The notes under the pieces were generated by a model, which saw only the letters and a list, made by a program, of their open reading frames with translations, had not been told where the DNA came from and did not search any database. A stretch of DNA of 64,000 bases from Paraburkholderia dioscoreae (GTDB lineage: Bacteria; Pseudomonadota; Gammaproteobacteria; Burkholderiales; Burkholderiaceae). Of the stretch, positions 8,367 through 17,690 are shown piece after piece. Numbering within the stretch: the first letter of the stretch is position 1; the number at the start of each line of letters is the position of its first letter. Made by a program: the position numbers and the translations under genes. The stretch spans positions 3,162,001-3,226,000 of the forward strand of contig NZ_LR699554.1 of NCBI RefSeq assembly GCF_902459535.1. The letters run 5' to 3'.

Positions 8367-10550
8367 TCAGTCGCGCGGAAACGGCGCATCGCGATCGAGT
8401 AGCGCGGTCCGAACGAAATGCAGGCAACCGATTATCCTCAACATGCGATAGCGCTCCGCCGTATGAGGTTCCAGTTCCTCCAGATGCGTCTGTGCCGTGC
8501 TGATCGCCACGTTGACGGTCGCCAGCGCGCTTCTCAGATGCTTCACATTGGGTTGATCGAACAGCACGGGCAGCGCGCGCACCGCCATATCAATCGACGC
8601 TAGCCAGCGAGGCTTTGGTGTGCGGCCACTCACTCCGTTCGCCAACTGCAACTCGCCGCGGAGGTCGATGGTGGCGTGCCCCACTTCGAGTGTCGCAAGC
8701 ATCCATTGCAAGGCGTCGCGGTGCCGATGCGATTGCGTGATGAGCAGCGTGCGCAATTGCGACATCAGGTCGTGGGTGCTCGACTGGAAGCGCCCGTCGA
8801 GACCGGGCAGCGGCGCGGTGCATGCCATTGCGATTTGCCCCCTCAAATGACGCTTGATCTTCTCGACGAGCCAGGGCATCTGGGGCGGAAAGATCACCGC
8901 GAACGCGAGTGCGCACAGCAGCATCGACACGAGAATGGAGAGCCCATTGTTCATGAGGACGTCGGGCGCATAGTCGATCACGTTATCGGGGCCGGCCAGC
9001 AGGCAGAAGAAAACGGCGAAGCCGACACCGTAGGCCGCCGTCGACCGCCGCGCCATGAGAAACGCGCCGAGGCCGAGCGGCAACAGAAGGGCGGCGCACA
9101 ACAGCGGAAAGCCGTCGATCTTCGGGTAGACGTAGGACAGGAATATGCAGCCGAAGAGAAGCGAGAGCGCGGCCCCGGCTGCAATCTGCAAGGTGAATTT
9201 CGGCGGCACGGGCGAGGTCGAGCTCAAGGCGCAGGTGATGGCCGCGCCCGTTACCAGAAAGCTGCCGCCCGGCCACCCGGAGGCGATCCAGAACCAGCTT
9301 GCGGCGCCGACCGCCACTACCGTGCGAACAAATGCGAGTCCCACGACGTACGGGCTGGTCTGCGGCTCGTACCGCACGCGCGATTTGTCGAGCACATGCT
9401 TGCGCGAGTTGGCCAGCGAGAGGTAGATATCGCAGTACGACAGGAATTCCCCGACGAACCGGTGAACCAGTTCCATCGCCGTGACGTAATCCAGCATGGA
9501 ACGTGGCGCGACCCGTTCGATCTCCCGCTGCGTTTCGCGTGCACGCCGCGCCAGACCGGTCTGGAAAGCCTTGATGCGCTCCATTAGCTCCGGCATCTCG
9601 GGCTCGCCCTTCTGCACCTTCCTGCCGACGTCCACGAGTAGCACGGACAGTTCATCAAGAAACGGGGAAATGGCCGCAATCGTTTCAGCAGCGCCGCTGC
9701 CGCGTAAGCGCTTGAGCAGTTGGTGCAGTGCATGCAGGCGGGCGCATGCATTCATGAAATCGCTATTCAGGCGTGCAAGCCGCGCTGCCCGGGCTCGCAT
9801 ATCGGGGTCTTCGTATGAGGCGAAGGTGCGCGTTGCCTCGAATCCGACGATCTCGTCGACAAGCGCGGCAAACCGCTTCTCGAACAGATCCGCTGGCAAT
9901 GCCGTCGACAATACGCCTGCGGCGAAATCGGTGAACTCGATAGTCCGCTGTTTCAGTGTGCGGAAGAGCGTGGTCGTCGCCTGAATCGGAAAGACGAGCG
10001 CGCTCACCGCGCTCGAACACAGAATCCCGATCGATACCTCGGCAGCGCGCGTCAAAGCGGCCAGAAAAAGCGCATTGGGCGCCATTAGCGCCGGAACACC
10101 GATCAGCGCCGCCGTATAGCCGGCCAGTACGAAGCCGTACCAGCGAAAGTGGCGGTTTCGGACCGCCGCCGCTGTGCATACGCCAATCCAGCAGGTGAGG
10201 CCGAACAAATATAACTCCGGATCCTGCACGCAGACGCCGGCCAGCAGAATCGCAAACACAGTGCCTACGGCTGTGCCAATCACCCGATAGAAACTCTTTG
10301 CGAGCACCATGCCGCTGACGGGCTGCATCAGAACGAACACGGTCGTCATTGCGGTGCGCGGCTGCTGGAGGTCGAGCAGCATGGCAATGCCCAGCGCGAG
10401 CAACGCCGCCGCAACCGTCTTGAACAGATGCAGCCAGATCAGCCCGTCGTTGAGCGCCCAATGGGACGATGCCTTTCTCGCCAGCCTCAGCCAGCGCGAA
10501 ACGTCTGTTCTTTGGCTCAATGACGGATTGCGTGAATATCGGATATCCAT
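8367..10550 (-). CDS. FUSC-family inner-membrane transporter (AaeB/YccS-like)
   Basis: A 727-residue protein with the two-block layout of the FUSC family: a hydrophobic N-terminal block of about six helices (about 45-190), a long soluble helical region (about 200-385), a second hydrophobic block (about 390-560) and a soluble tail. This matches AaeB-type aromatic-acid efflux pumps, which act with a membrane-fusion protein and an outer-membrane factor. Neither partner is visible next to it. The substrate could be hydroxybenzoate-like aromatic acids (family knowledge) but is not determined here. The start at 10550 has no clear Shine-Dalgarno. Confidence 0.85.
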   Translation of the reverse strand: MDIRYSRNPSLSQRTDVSRWLRLARKASSHWALNDGLIWLHLFKTVAAALLALGIAMLLDLQQPRTAMTTVFVLMQPVSGMVLAKSFYRVIGTAVGTVFAILLAGVCVQDPELYLFGLTCWIGVCTAAAVRNRHFRWYGFVLAGYTAALIGVPALMAPNALFLAALTRAAEVSIGILCSSAVSALVFPIQATTTLFRTLKQRTIEFTDFAAGVLSTALPADLFEKRFAALVDEIVGFEATRTFASYEDPDMRARAARLARLNSDFMNACARLHALHQLLKRLRGSGAAETIAAISPFLDELSVLLVDVGRKVQKGEPEMPELMERIKAFQTGLARRARETQREIERVAPRSMLDYVTAMELVHRFVGEFLSYCDIYLSLANSRKHVLDKSRVRYEPQTSPYVVGLAFVRTVVAVGAASWFWIASGWPGGSFLVTGAAITCALSSTSPVPPKFTLQIAAGAALSLLFGCIFLSYVYPKIDGFPLLCAALLLPLGLGAFLMARRSTAAYGVGFAVFFCLLAGPDNVIDYAPDVLMNNGLSILVSMLLCALAFAVIFPPQMPWLVEKIKRHLRGQIAMACTAPLPGLDGRFQSSTHDLMSQLRTLLITQSHRHRDALQWMLATLEVGHATIDLRGELQLANGVSGRTPKPRWLASIDMAVRALPVLFDQPNVKHLRSALATVNVAISTAQTHLEELEPHTAERYRMLRIIGCLHFVRTALLDRDAPFPRD

Positions 10551-10859
10551 AGGAGAGCGCGGTGATTGCCCGTTGCGGAATTACACCGCGTCATGGCCTC
10601 ATCCGGCGCCAGGGGGAAAGACTTTGATTCTAGGGCTGTCAAATACGTCTATTAAGCGGGTTCGCAAGGAACGTCCCTTGTCGCCAGGGTAACAATGCAC
10701 CAGAATGGCGCGCACACATCATTCCCTTGCCCACTGGTGGATGAGGTCGGCATGGGCGATCCATCCTCATTCACCAAGGGTCCGTTCCACGCGAGGCGGA
10801 TAATTTATTACGTCCTGCTTGCTAAAATTGGCCACATCAATCAGATACATGTGAGGTCC
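10551..10859. other. Intergenic region between FUSC and DUF4148 genes
   Basis: About 310 bases between divergent genes. The plus-strand frame of the small gene is open from 10695, but its supported start is 10860. The AT-rich segment 10800-10850 is the likely promoter zone. I see no strong palindrome. Confidence 0.4.
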
Positions 10860-11204
10860 ATGATGTTCAGGTCAGTTTTCCCGGTTGTTCTGGTCGCCGC
10901 CATTCTTTCCGCGCCGGCAATCACTTTTGCCCAGCAGTCCAATCAGCCGGTAACGCGTGCCCAGGTGCGCGCCGAACTCGTCGAACTGGAAAAGGCCGGC
11001 TACAACCCGGCGCGCGGCGAAGATCCGACGTACCCCGCCGACATCCAGGCGGCTGAAGCCAAAGTCGCAGCGCAACGGGCGTCGGCAAACGCATACGGCG
11101 GTTCGACCGGCGGCACCTCGGCGACGGGCACGAGCCGCGCTGTGGTTCCCGCTGTGATTCCGGTAGCCGGTCCGGATAGACAGTCGCTTTACAGCAAGCA
11201 CTAA
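10860..11204 (+). CDS. Small exported DUF4148 protein
   Basis: A 114-residue protein with a cleavable signal peptide (MMFRSVFPVVLVAAILSAP, then an AlaGln cleavage region ITFAQQ) followed by the DUF4148 core: TRAQVRAELVELEKAGYNPA, then YPADIQAAEAKVAAQ. The C-terminus is a low-complexity Gly/Ser/Thr tail. DUF4148 proteins are abundant in Burkholderiaceae and their function is unknown; they are expected to be periplasmic. GAGG five bases before ATG 10860 supports the start. A second member lies at 14958-15260. Confidence 0.9.
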   Translation: MMFRSVFPVVLVAAILSAPAITFAQQSNQPVTRAQVRAELVELEKAGYNPARGEDPTYPADIQAAEAKVAAQRASANAYGGSTGGTSATGTSRAVVPAVIPVAGPDRQSLYSKH

Positions 11205-11288
11205 AGCGAACAGTGCGATCAGGGGGCGCGGGGCTGTAAGGGCCGCCGCGCCGTCGGCGTTGTTGGTGCTGGATAACTTCGGCTCGCG

Positions 11289-11316
11289 AAAAATGAGCCG
11301 CTTGCCATGCGGCTCA
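11289..11316 (-). terminator. Rho-independent terminator of the RpoD-like gene
   Basis: Stem TGAGCCGC (11294-11301) pairs perfectly with GCGGCTCA (11309-11316) around a 7-base loop. Read on the minus strand it is followed at once by five T residues (11293 down to 11289). It lies about 30 bases after the sigma-factor stop codon and fits an intrinsic terminator. Confidence 0.8.
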
Positions 11317-11344
11317 CGTTGCTGCGAACCGCTCAGTGATCGAC

Positions 11345-13231
11345 TCAGTGATCGAGATAGCTTTTCAAGGTGCTGATACCGTCGGAATGACGTAGCTTCT
11401 GCAATGCCTTGTTCTGTATCTGACGAACCCGTTCACGGGTGACATCGAACTGATCCCCGAGTTCTTCCAGCGTATGTTCGGAAACCGCATCGACACCAAA
11501 GCGTAGCTTGATCACTTTCGCTTCGCGCGGCGTCAGGACACCGAGCGCCGCGTCGATGGCCACGCGCAGATCGGCTTGCAGCAAGGCGTCGAGCGGCGCC
11601 AGTGCGGACGGGTCCTCGACCATTTCGCCGAGCGTGGTGTCTGCGTCTTCGCCGATCGGGACATCCAGCGAAACCGGTTGCCTCGTAACTCGCTGCACGC
11701 TGCGCACCTTTTCTTCGCTCATGCCGAGCCGCGCAGCGAGTTCGCTGGAACGCGCCTGACGGCCCGTTTCCTGGCGCATCTCGCCCGCCACCCTCTTGAC
11801 GCGGTGCATGGCGTCAGCCATATGAACCGGCACCCGTATGGTACGGCCGTAGTCTGCTATGGCTCGCGAGACCGACTGACGGATCCACCAGGTGGCGTAC
11901 GTGGAGAATTTGAAGCCACGCCGGTATTCGAAGCGATCCACTGCTTTCATCAAGCCGATGTTGCCTTCCTGAACCAGATCGAGCAACGGCATGCCGCTTT
12001 GCACATATTTCTTTGCAACTGAAACGACGAGCCGCAGGTTCGCTTCGATCATCGCGCGGCGTGCGTCCTGAAGCTCGCGATCCGCCACGTTCATCTTTCT
12101 GCTGATCCGTTTCAGCTCCTGCAATGACAAACCTTCGCGCGCCTCGATTTGCGCGAGTTTTTCCTGCTGGCCATGAATCGAAGGCGCGCAGCGCATCAAC
12201 GCCGCACTGCAGGCCGGCGCCGCTGCGGCCGCGCGTGCAAGCCATTCAGGATCGGTTTCGCTTCCGACGAAGGTTTCGACGAACATGTCACGCACCATGC
12301 CACCTTGATTCACGGCAAGGCGTAAAACGTTTCTCTCGATTCCGCGAATCTCCTCGACCGCTCGTCGCACGTCGGCACTGAGTTCGCCGATTGTCCGTGC
12401 GCTGAAGCGGATCTGCCCGAGTGTAGATGCGATCAGAACGAGCGTGGACTGTGCGTCTTCGCGCCGGCCGGTTGTTCCAGCAACCGCTGCCCGCCACGAC
12501 GCCAGCTGTTCGCGCACCTGCAAAAAGATTGCATTGCAACCCGCCGTCAATCGGGCGATGCGGGCTTCATCGGCCTCGATCGCGCCGGTTGAATCGTTGG
12601 CGTTGGAGGGAACACCGTCGTCGACTTTGCTGCCCGCGGCGCCCTCCGCCGTCGCACCCTGCATTGCCGGAAGCATTTCATCGGGCTGCTGTTCGAGGAA
12701 TCCGTCAACCAGATCGTCGATGTCGAGTTCGCCCGCTGCGACGCGATCCGCGCGCGCGAGTATCGCGTCAACCGTCGCGGGGCGCAAGGCGATCACCTCG
12801 AGCATTTCCCGCAAGCAGGCCTCGATACGACGCGCGACGGCAATTTCGCCTTCGCGCGTCAGGAGCGGGGTCGCGCCCATTTCGCGCAGATAGGCGCGCA
12901 TCGGATCCGCTGCCGGCCCGGGTTCGGATATGGCGATTGTCAGCGCCGTGGCCGTTTCGTCTTCGGCGACGTCGTCGGGGGCTGATTGCTGGGCCGCGTC
13001 GCCCAGCAGAAGCGCATCGCCCGTAGGCGCGAAATCGCGCACGGCAATGCCCACGTCGTTAAACGCCTTGACGATTCCTTCAATGGCGTCTGCCTGTGCA
13101 ACGCAATCCGGCAGGTGGTCGACTATTTCGGTGTGGGTCAGGAAGCCGCGCTCCTTGCCGAGCTTCATCAACGCGCGCAACTGCATTTCCCTTGAGTCTT
13201 GTTCCATCGACACGTGCACCGCTTTCTCCAT
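11345..13231 (-). CDS. RpoD-like sigma-70 family factor (secondary copy)
   Basis: A 628-residue group 1/2 sigma factor with the RpoD architecture: region 1.1 near the N-terminus (LRALMKLGKERGFLTHTEI), region 1.2 (DPMRAYLREMG), a large non-conserved insert with an Asp/Glu-rich part, region 2 (NLRLVVSVAKKY, LDLVQEGNIGLMKAVDRFEY, FKFSTYATWWIRQ), region 3, and a region 4 helix-turn-helix (TLEELGDQFDVTRERVRQIQ). It should recognise promoters close to the housekeeping class. Departures from canonical RpoD, such as FGVDAVSEHTLEELG and RQIQNKALQKLRH, suggest a paralogue rather than the main RpoD. Start 13231 (MEKAV) is preferred; 13207 is possible. The neighbours (porins, DUF4148) are not the usual dnaG-rpoD context. 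Confidence 0.88.
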   Translation of the reverse strand: MEKAVHVSMEQDSREMQLRALMKLGKERGFLTHTEIVDHLPDCVAQADAIEGIVKAFNDVGIAVRDFAPTGDALLLGDAAQQSAPDDVAEDETATALTIAISEPGPAADPMRAYLREMGATPLLTREGEIAVARRIEACLREMLEVIALRPATVDAILARADRVAAGELDIDDLVDGFLEQQPDEMLPAMQGATAEGAAGSKVDDGVPSNANDSTGAIEADEARIARLTAGCNAIFLQVREQLASWRAAVAGTTGRREDAQSTLVLIASTLGQIRFSARTIGELSADVRRAVEEIRGIERNVLRLAVNQGGMVRDMFVETFVGSETDPEWLARAAAAAPACSAALMRCAPSIHGQQEKLAQIEAREGLSLQELKRISRKMNVADRELQDARRAMIEANLRLVVSVAKKYVQSGMPLLDLVQEGNIGLMKAVDRFEYRRGFKFSTYATWWIRQSVSRAIADYGRTIRVPVHMADAMHRVKRVAGEMRQETGRQARSSELAARLGMSEEKVRSVQRVTRQPVSLDVPIGEDADTTLGEMVEDPSALAPLDALLQADLRVAIDAALGVLTPREAKVIKLRFGVDAVSEHTLEELGDQFDVTRERVRQIQNKALQKLRHSDGISTLKSYLDH

Positions 13232-13518
13232 CCTGGCTGCATGCCTCCACAAGCAAGGTCGACGCGCGTAGCCGCATGCGTTGGGTGGCGCCGACACACT
13301 GGCACGGCGCCCGATATGGGCGTAGGCCGAGTGCTTCAGGTTAAAATTCTAGAAGTCCTATAGGGCGAGATCAATCGGACATCGAAAGAACATCAGTTCC
13401 AGATTACACAACAATGGTGCAATACCGCCTGCTGCCGCAATGTGCGGGAACCTTCACCGGCGCCAGTCAGGGCGGCGGCGAAGGCAGACTGGACACCCGG
13501 CAGTTTCAAACTGACCGG

Positions 13519-14679
13519 TCAGAACATGTGCAACAGTGCAAGGCGATAGACCATCTGGTTACGTCCCGAGGAAACATCGGCCGAGCCAGGAATATTGGCA
13601 AAGTCGAAATCGGTGCCCGTGTTCGCGCTGACCGCGTGTTGATAGGCGCCCTCGAGAAACACAGACGTCCGCGTCGACAGATCGTAGTTGAGCTTCAGGC
13701 TAAGCTGGTGCCACTTGGGATCGAATTTCCCGACGGTCGAGGAAAGACTTGCCTGCGTATAGGTATAGCACGCACCGAGGTAGAGCGCGGGCGTGAAGTG
13801 ATACAAGCCGCTCACTTCGAAGTTGTCGAACTTCCACGCGTTCCATGTGCCGCCAGCGGGCTGCGTGGTACCCGTGAAGTATGCGTTTGCCGTCGGATCG
13901 TAAACATCCACATGCGAATACGCGAAGCCCACCAGTGCCTTGCCGATCGTGTAGTTGATGCCGATGCCGATGTTTTGCTGCGACCGCGCATTGAAGGTAT
14001 TGTCGCTGGTCACCGCGCCGGACGAGTTGGCGGACGCAACCGTGGCAGAACTTGCGTTGTTCAGCTTGAGATACGACGCACCGATCTGCAGGCCGCCGTT
14101 CTGATACTGCGCACCGAAGCCATACAGCCGGTTATTCGAAAAGCCGCCCGCCTGGTTGCTGAACGCGTACATGCCTTCGGCAGTGAAGCCGTGAATGGTC
14201 GGCGTGACGTATTTGATCGCGTTGTTGACGCGGAAGGAATAGTCGGTGTTGTCGTTGTCGTAGGGATGCGAGAAGAGATATCCCGTCCAGTTACCATTCG
14301 CGGTCATGGGCGAAAACATGTCCACGCTAGGGTCGTACTGGCGCCCGAACGTCAACGTGCCGTATTGGTCCGACGCGATGCCGACATACGCCTGGCGGCC
14401 GAACTCCCGGCCGCCTTGCGACATCTTGCCGGTGTTCACGTCGAAGCCGCTTTCGAGCTGGAACACGGCGTGATACCCGGCACCGAGATCTTCTGTGCCC
14501 TTCAGGCCCCAGCGGCTCCCGTAGTCATAGCCGCTTTGCATCTGGTATGCGTCATTACCCCTCGCATTGGTCGTGTAATTGAAGCCGTCTTCAATCTTCC
14601 CGTACAGCGTCACGCTGCTTTGTGCATGCACGGCTGTCGCAATCATGATTGCGGGCAGCGCTACACCAATTCGTTTCAT
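13519..14679 (-). CDS. Outer-membrane porin
   Basis: A 386-residue porin of the general 16-strand family. A signal peptide (MKRIGVALPAIMIATAVHA) is followed by the standard first strand QSSVTLYGKIEDG. It contains the FSHPYDNDNTDYSF segment and the GTLTFGRQYDPSVD strand shared with its sister porins here, and ends in an aromatic residue (LALLHMF). It should allow passive entry of small solutes across the outer membrane. Start 14679 is chosen from the signal peptide; GGAAGGGG lies upstream. It is separated from the DUF4148 gene by about 280 bases, so it probably has its own promoter. Confidence 0.92.
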   Translation of the reverse strand: MKRIGVALPAIMIATAVHAQSSVTLYGKIEDGFNYTTNARGNDAYQMQSGYDYGSRWGLKGTEDLGAGYHAVFQLESGFDVNTGKMSQGGREFGRQAYVGIASDQYGTLTFGRQYDPSVDMFSPMTANGNWTGYLFSHPYDNDNTDYSFRVNNAIKYVTPTIHGFTAEGMYAFSNQAGGFSNNRLYGFGAQYQNGGLQIGASYLKLNNASSATVASANSSGAVTSDNTFNARSQQNIGIGINYTIGKALVGFAYSHVDVYDPTANAYFTGTTQPAGGTWNAWKFDNFEVSGLYHFTPALYLGACYTYTQASLSSTVGKFDPKWHQLSLKLNYDLSTRTSVFLEGAYQHAVSANTGTDFDFANIPGSADVSSGRNQMVYRLALLHMF

Positions 14680-14957
14680 CACCACCGCTAATCCCCTTCC
14701 GTTGAATGTTTTGAATACCTTCGTTTTTGTCGACCAGTCATGTCTGTCACGCGTCACGGCGTGAAGCCATCGATTGATCGATGCCAAACGTTAAGTGATC
14801 CAAATTTCTTCGCGTATCCGCGAAATCGGAAGAGTCCTTTCCAACCAGCGCAACAACCCGGTTTGCAGCGGTAATTCGTTGACAGGCAAGGCACCGGCGA
14901 ACATCAGCAATGGGAGAACGGTTACGATCGCTCCTGCGTGTTGCTCGCGGCAGACAC

Positions 14958-15260
14958 TTATTTCCGGGGGCCGCCCGACTCCGAGGTGCCCTGGTCATCC
15001 GCACCATAGCCGGCCTGCGCGCCTGTGTGGCCAGCGGCACGATTCGCGGCGACTGCAGCTTCGGCCGCGAGGATGTCTTCCGGGTAATGCGGGTCGCTGC
15101 CTGCACCCGGGCGCCATCCCGTCAGTTCCAGTTCAACCAGTTCTGCTCTTACCTGAGCTCGCGTGAGGGGAGCCGCCGATTGAGCAAACGCAAGTGCGGG
15201 AATAGCGGCGGCAAGCGCGACGGACGCGACGAGCACGCCATGTGCGAACGTAGACTTCAT
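14958..15260 (-). CDS. Small exported DUF4148 protein
   Basis: A 100-residue protein: signal peptide (MKSTFAHGVLVASVALAAA, cleavage near ALAFAQ), then TRAQVRAELVELELTGWRP and YPEDILAAEAAVAAN, the DUF4148 signature, and a Gly-rich tail. It shares TRAQVRAELVELE with the protein at 10860, so the two are paralogues flanking the sigma-factor/porin pair. Function unknown; probably periplasmic. Confidence 0.9.
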   Translation of the reverse strand: MKSTFAHGVLVASVALAAAIPALAFAQSAAPLTRAQVRAELVELELTGWRPGAGSDPHYPEDILAAEAAVAANRAAGHTGAQAGYGADDQGTSESGGPRK

Positions 15261-15425
15261 GTCGAGGAACCTCGTAGGGACTTGATGGTTTGAGCAACAG
15301 CGAGTGTTTGTACAGGCTCGCGCAGTCTAGCCATGTCCCTGCGAATCGTTAACCGCCGCACCTGGAAAGAATTGTTGCCGAAAACGCGTGTTTCGGACGC
15401 AGATCGCAATAACGGCAACTCGAAC

Positions 15426-16400
15426 TCACGCAGCGTTCAACGAATCCGACGGCACCTCGCCTGCGGCGCACTCCCCGATGCCGTCATGCAGATCGTTAGT
15501 CGCCGCAGTCAGTCGTGCGACGAACTGCTGCAGAAACTCGATCCAGGTGCGGATCTTTGCGTCGACAAAGCGTCGGGACGGGTAAAGAGCGTAGATGTTC
15601 ATACTGCCGCCTGTGTGAGCCGGAAGTACCCTCAAAAGTGAACCGTCCCGCAATCCTCCCGCGACGGCAATCGCCGGGACCATGCCGATGCCCATTCCCT
15701 GCCGCATTGCACAGATGAGCGAATCGACGCTCGTTACGATCAGTTTTCCGCTCATGGGGAGCGCGCCGTCATCCTGAGTGCGGTCGAAAAACCAGTCGTA
15801 CGACGGGAGTCCGGGCACGTCCGCAACCAGCCCCGCGTGAGACTTCAGTCCGCGCAATTCACGTGGCGCGCGATGCTCGCGCAGATAAGCCGGCGACGCG
15901 CACAAGATGTTACGGGTCGTGCCCAGCACGCGGCACACAAGATCGGAATCGGCGAGTGACGAGGCCGAGATCAACGCCACATCGGCAATGCCGGAGAAAA
16001 GATCCGGCGGCTGCACAAACGATTTGAGTTGCACAGCGACGTTCGGATAAAGCTTGCGGTACTCGCCGGCGGCGAGCATTACCCACTCCTGTCCGACTGC
16101 CTCATTCAGAGCGACGCGCAGTACGCCTTCCGGAGTTTCATGAGCGCTTCTTGCTTCGCCCTCTGCGTCCGCGACATCGGCAAGGATGCGCAGCGCCGAG
16201 CGCGAATAGATCTTACCCTGCTCGGTTAACGTAACGCGACGCGACGTTCTGTGAAGCAACCGCACTTTCAGGCGTTCCTCCAGCTCCGATACCGCACGGG
16301 AGACGGCACCCGTCGTCAGGTTGAGCGATCGCGCAACGGCGCTGAAGCTGCCGGCCTGCGCCACGAGGGTAAAGATTCGCATGCTCCGTAGCGTGTCCAT
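15426..16400 (-). CDS. LysR-family transcriptional regulator
   Basis: A 324-residue LysR-type regulator. The N-terminal winged helix-turn-helix (MRIFTLVAQAGSFSAVARSLNLTTGAVSRAVSELEERL) is complete and is followed by a periplasmic-binding-protein-like effector domain (about 90-300). The sequence resembles the CrgA/DmlR-like group. Start 16400 (MDTLRSMRIF) is supported by GGAAG 11 bases upstream; the frame extends to 16445 without support. The closest gene behind it, the flavodoxin at 16539-17066, lies in the same direction, so no divergent target is obvious. Confidence 0.9.
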   Translation of the reverse strand: MDTLRSMRIFTLVAQAGSFSAVARSLNLTTGAVSRAVSELEERLKVRLLHRTSRRVTLTEQGKIYSRSALRILADVADAEGEARSAHETPEGVLRVALNEAVGQEWVMLAAGEYRKLYPNVAVQLKSFVQPPDLFSGIADVALISASSLADSDLVCRVLGTTRNILCASPAYLREHRAPRELRGLKSHAGLVADVPGLPSYDWFFDRTQDDGALPMSGKLIVTSVDSLICAMRQGMGIGMVPAIAVAGGLRDGSLLRVLPAHTGGSMNIYALYPSRRFVDAKIRTWIEFLQQFVARLTAATNDLHDGIGECAAGEVPSDSLNAA

Positions 16401-16538
16401 GATGTTCGTTTCTTCCGCGCTTGTGTGCAGACTGTGTCTTGCCATGCAAGACCGGCTGCGGGATGCAGATCACGCCTTGACCGCACCGACGTCCGGGTGC
16501 CTTCCATCGGATCTTGCCGGGGCGGCAATGCGCGCGGA

Positions 16539-17066
16539 CTATGCCGCACACTCCATTGCCAGCAGCATATCGAGCCGGCGGCAGATTTGCGCTTCGAACT
16601 TCTCGCGCAGTGTTCCGTCGTAGCCGCGCCGCAGATCGGGCGCATCAAAGGCACAGGTTGCTATTGCGAACTTGCCCGACGCTTCGCCCATCTGGTCGAA
16701 TGCCGAGTCGCTGCCCCGCTTGCGGAGCGTGCAGAAGAACGCGATATGCTGGACGCACGCGCCGTTATGCTTTAACCACGCCTCTACCGGCGCAGACGCG
16801 AAACCGGCCCACACCGGAGAGCCGACTACAACGGCGTCGTAGTCCTGCAAGCGGTGTATGGGCGGCATGACATCGACAGGACGGTGCCACAGTATGTCTA
16901 CGAGCGAGCGCAAATATCCGCGCACGCCCTTGCGAGCTGCATGCCTTGCCGTCTCGCGAACAGGTTCGATATCCGCGCCGAGCTCAAGTGCGAGCATTTC
17001 CGCAATGCGGCGAGTCGTACCGCTACGGGTGTAATAGACGACCAGAATTTTGTATTGATCCGACAC
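16539..17066 (-). CDS. Flavodoxin-family protein
   Basis: A 175-residue flavodoxin-like protein. The N-terminal ILVVYYTRSGTTRRIAEML is the FMN phosphate-binding loop (T-x-S-G-T-T), and VVVGSPVWAGFASAP is the second flavin loop. It probably binds FMN and acts as an electron carrier or NAD(P)H:quinone reductase-like enzyme in the cytoplasm. The start is GTG at 17066 with a strong AAGGAGGAG six bases upstream. An FNR/ANR-type box at 17140-17153 sits where a class II activator would bind (see that entry), so low-oxygen control is likely. Confidence 0.88.
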   Translation of the reverse strand: MSDQYKILVVYYTRSGTTRRIAEMLALELGADIEPVRETARHAARKGVRGYLRSLVDILWHRPVDVMPPIHRLQDYDAVVVGSPVWAGFASAPVEAWLKHNGACVQHIAFFCTLRKRGSDSAFDQMGEASGKFAIATCAFDAPDLRRGYDGTLREKFEAQICRRLDMLLAMECAA

Positions 17067-17380
17067 GGCTCTCCTCCTTCATGCGTCATCCGGCTTGGAT
17101 ACGCACAGCTTCAGCTTAAAGAGCCAATGGCTTCGCAGCATGATCCAGGTCAACCTGTCAGGCAGCGACGCGGAGGCAATGAACCACGCCCCCTGCGACA
17201 AAACCGCGCAACGGTCTTTCGTATTACGTAACCTTCAACAAGCGGAGGAGTGCAGAACAGAGGTTGGCCGAAGCACGCCGCGCAATCGTCTCTCGATCCG
17301 CCCTATTGCTCACGGCCCGTTCGTGTTGAATCGTCTGGTAAGTAATTGATGACTACGTTTCTTTCGGACGATCGCCGAAA
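17067..17380. other. Intergenic region upstream of flavodoxin
   Basis: About 310 bases. The left part is the flavodoxin promoter with the FNR-like box at 17140-17153 and a possible -10 (TAAGCT on the minus strand at 17118-17113). The right part (17220-17380) has no supported gene. Confidence 0.45.
17140..17153 (-). promoter_or_regulatory. FNR/ANR-type operator upstream of flavodoxin
   Basis: On the minus strand the site reads TTGACCTGGATCAT, close to the FNR/ANR consensus TTGAT-N4-ATCAA. Its centre is about 41 bases upstream of a start of transcription predicted from the TAAGCT -10-like hexamer at 17118-17113, the spacing of a class II FNR/CRP promoter. It closely resembles the box upstream of the PHA synthase at 55888-55901. 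Confidence 0.6.
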
Positions 17381-17623
17381 CTATCTGACTGCCCAGACAA
17401 AACCACAATCTTTACAGGCGACAACGGCCGCTAACGCGGCCTCGATGTGTGCAGAACGCGCCTGCTCGTTGCTGGAAAAGCAAAGCGACTCATGCATGTC
17501 GGCCCCGTAGGCATACGTCAGATCGTGCGAGTCGCATATGACACACTCTCCAGGGGCGCCTCCCCTGGCGGAGCGCGCGCCCTTATCACGTGAGGGTGCG
17601 GGCTGAACTGGCGTTTGCGTCAT
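17381..17623 (-). CDS. Small Cys-rich zinc-ribbon-like protein, unknown function
   Basis: An 80-residue protein with two CxxC knuckles, CVIC near residue 28 and CKDC near residue 70, spaced as in a zinc ribbon. The N-terminal 25 residues are Ala/Arg/Pro-rich and probably disordered. ATG at 17623 has AAGGTGG about 11 bases upstream. No enzyme motif is present; a role in nucleic-acid or protein binding is possible but not shown. It could be a spurious ORF, but the paired CxxC and the ribosome-binding site favour a real gene. Confidence 0.6.
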   Translation of the reverse strand: MTQTPVQPAPSRDKGARSARGGAPGECVICDSHDLTYAYGADMHESLCFSSNEQARSAHIEAALAAVVACKDCGFVWAVR

Positions 17624-17690
17624 CTATGCTTTTCCACCTTGATTATGTCTGCTGTGCTGTGTAGCCGGTGCGGCGTAATTAGCCGCAAGG

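Noticed and set aside
14783..14796. TTGATCGATGCCAA upstream of the porin at 14679 as an FNR box
   Set aside because: Right half-site GCCAA matches only three of five positions.
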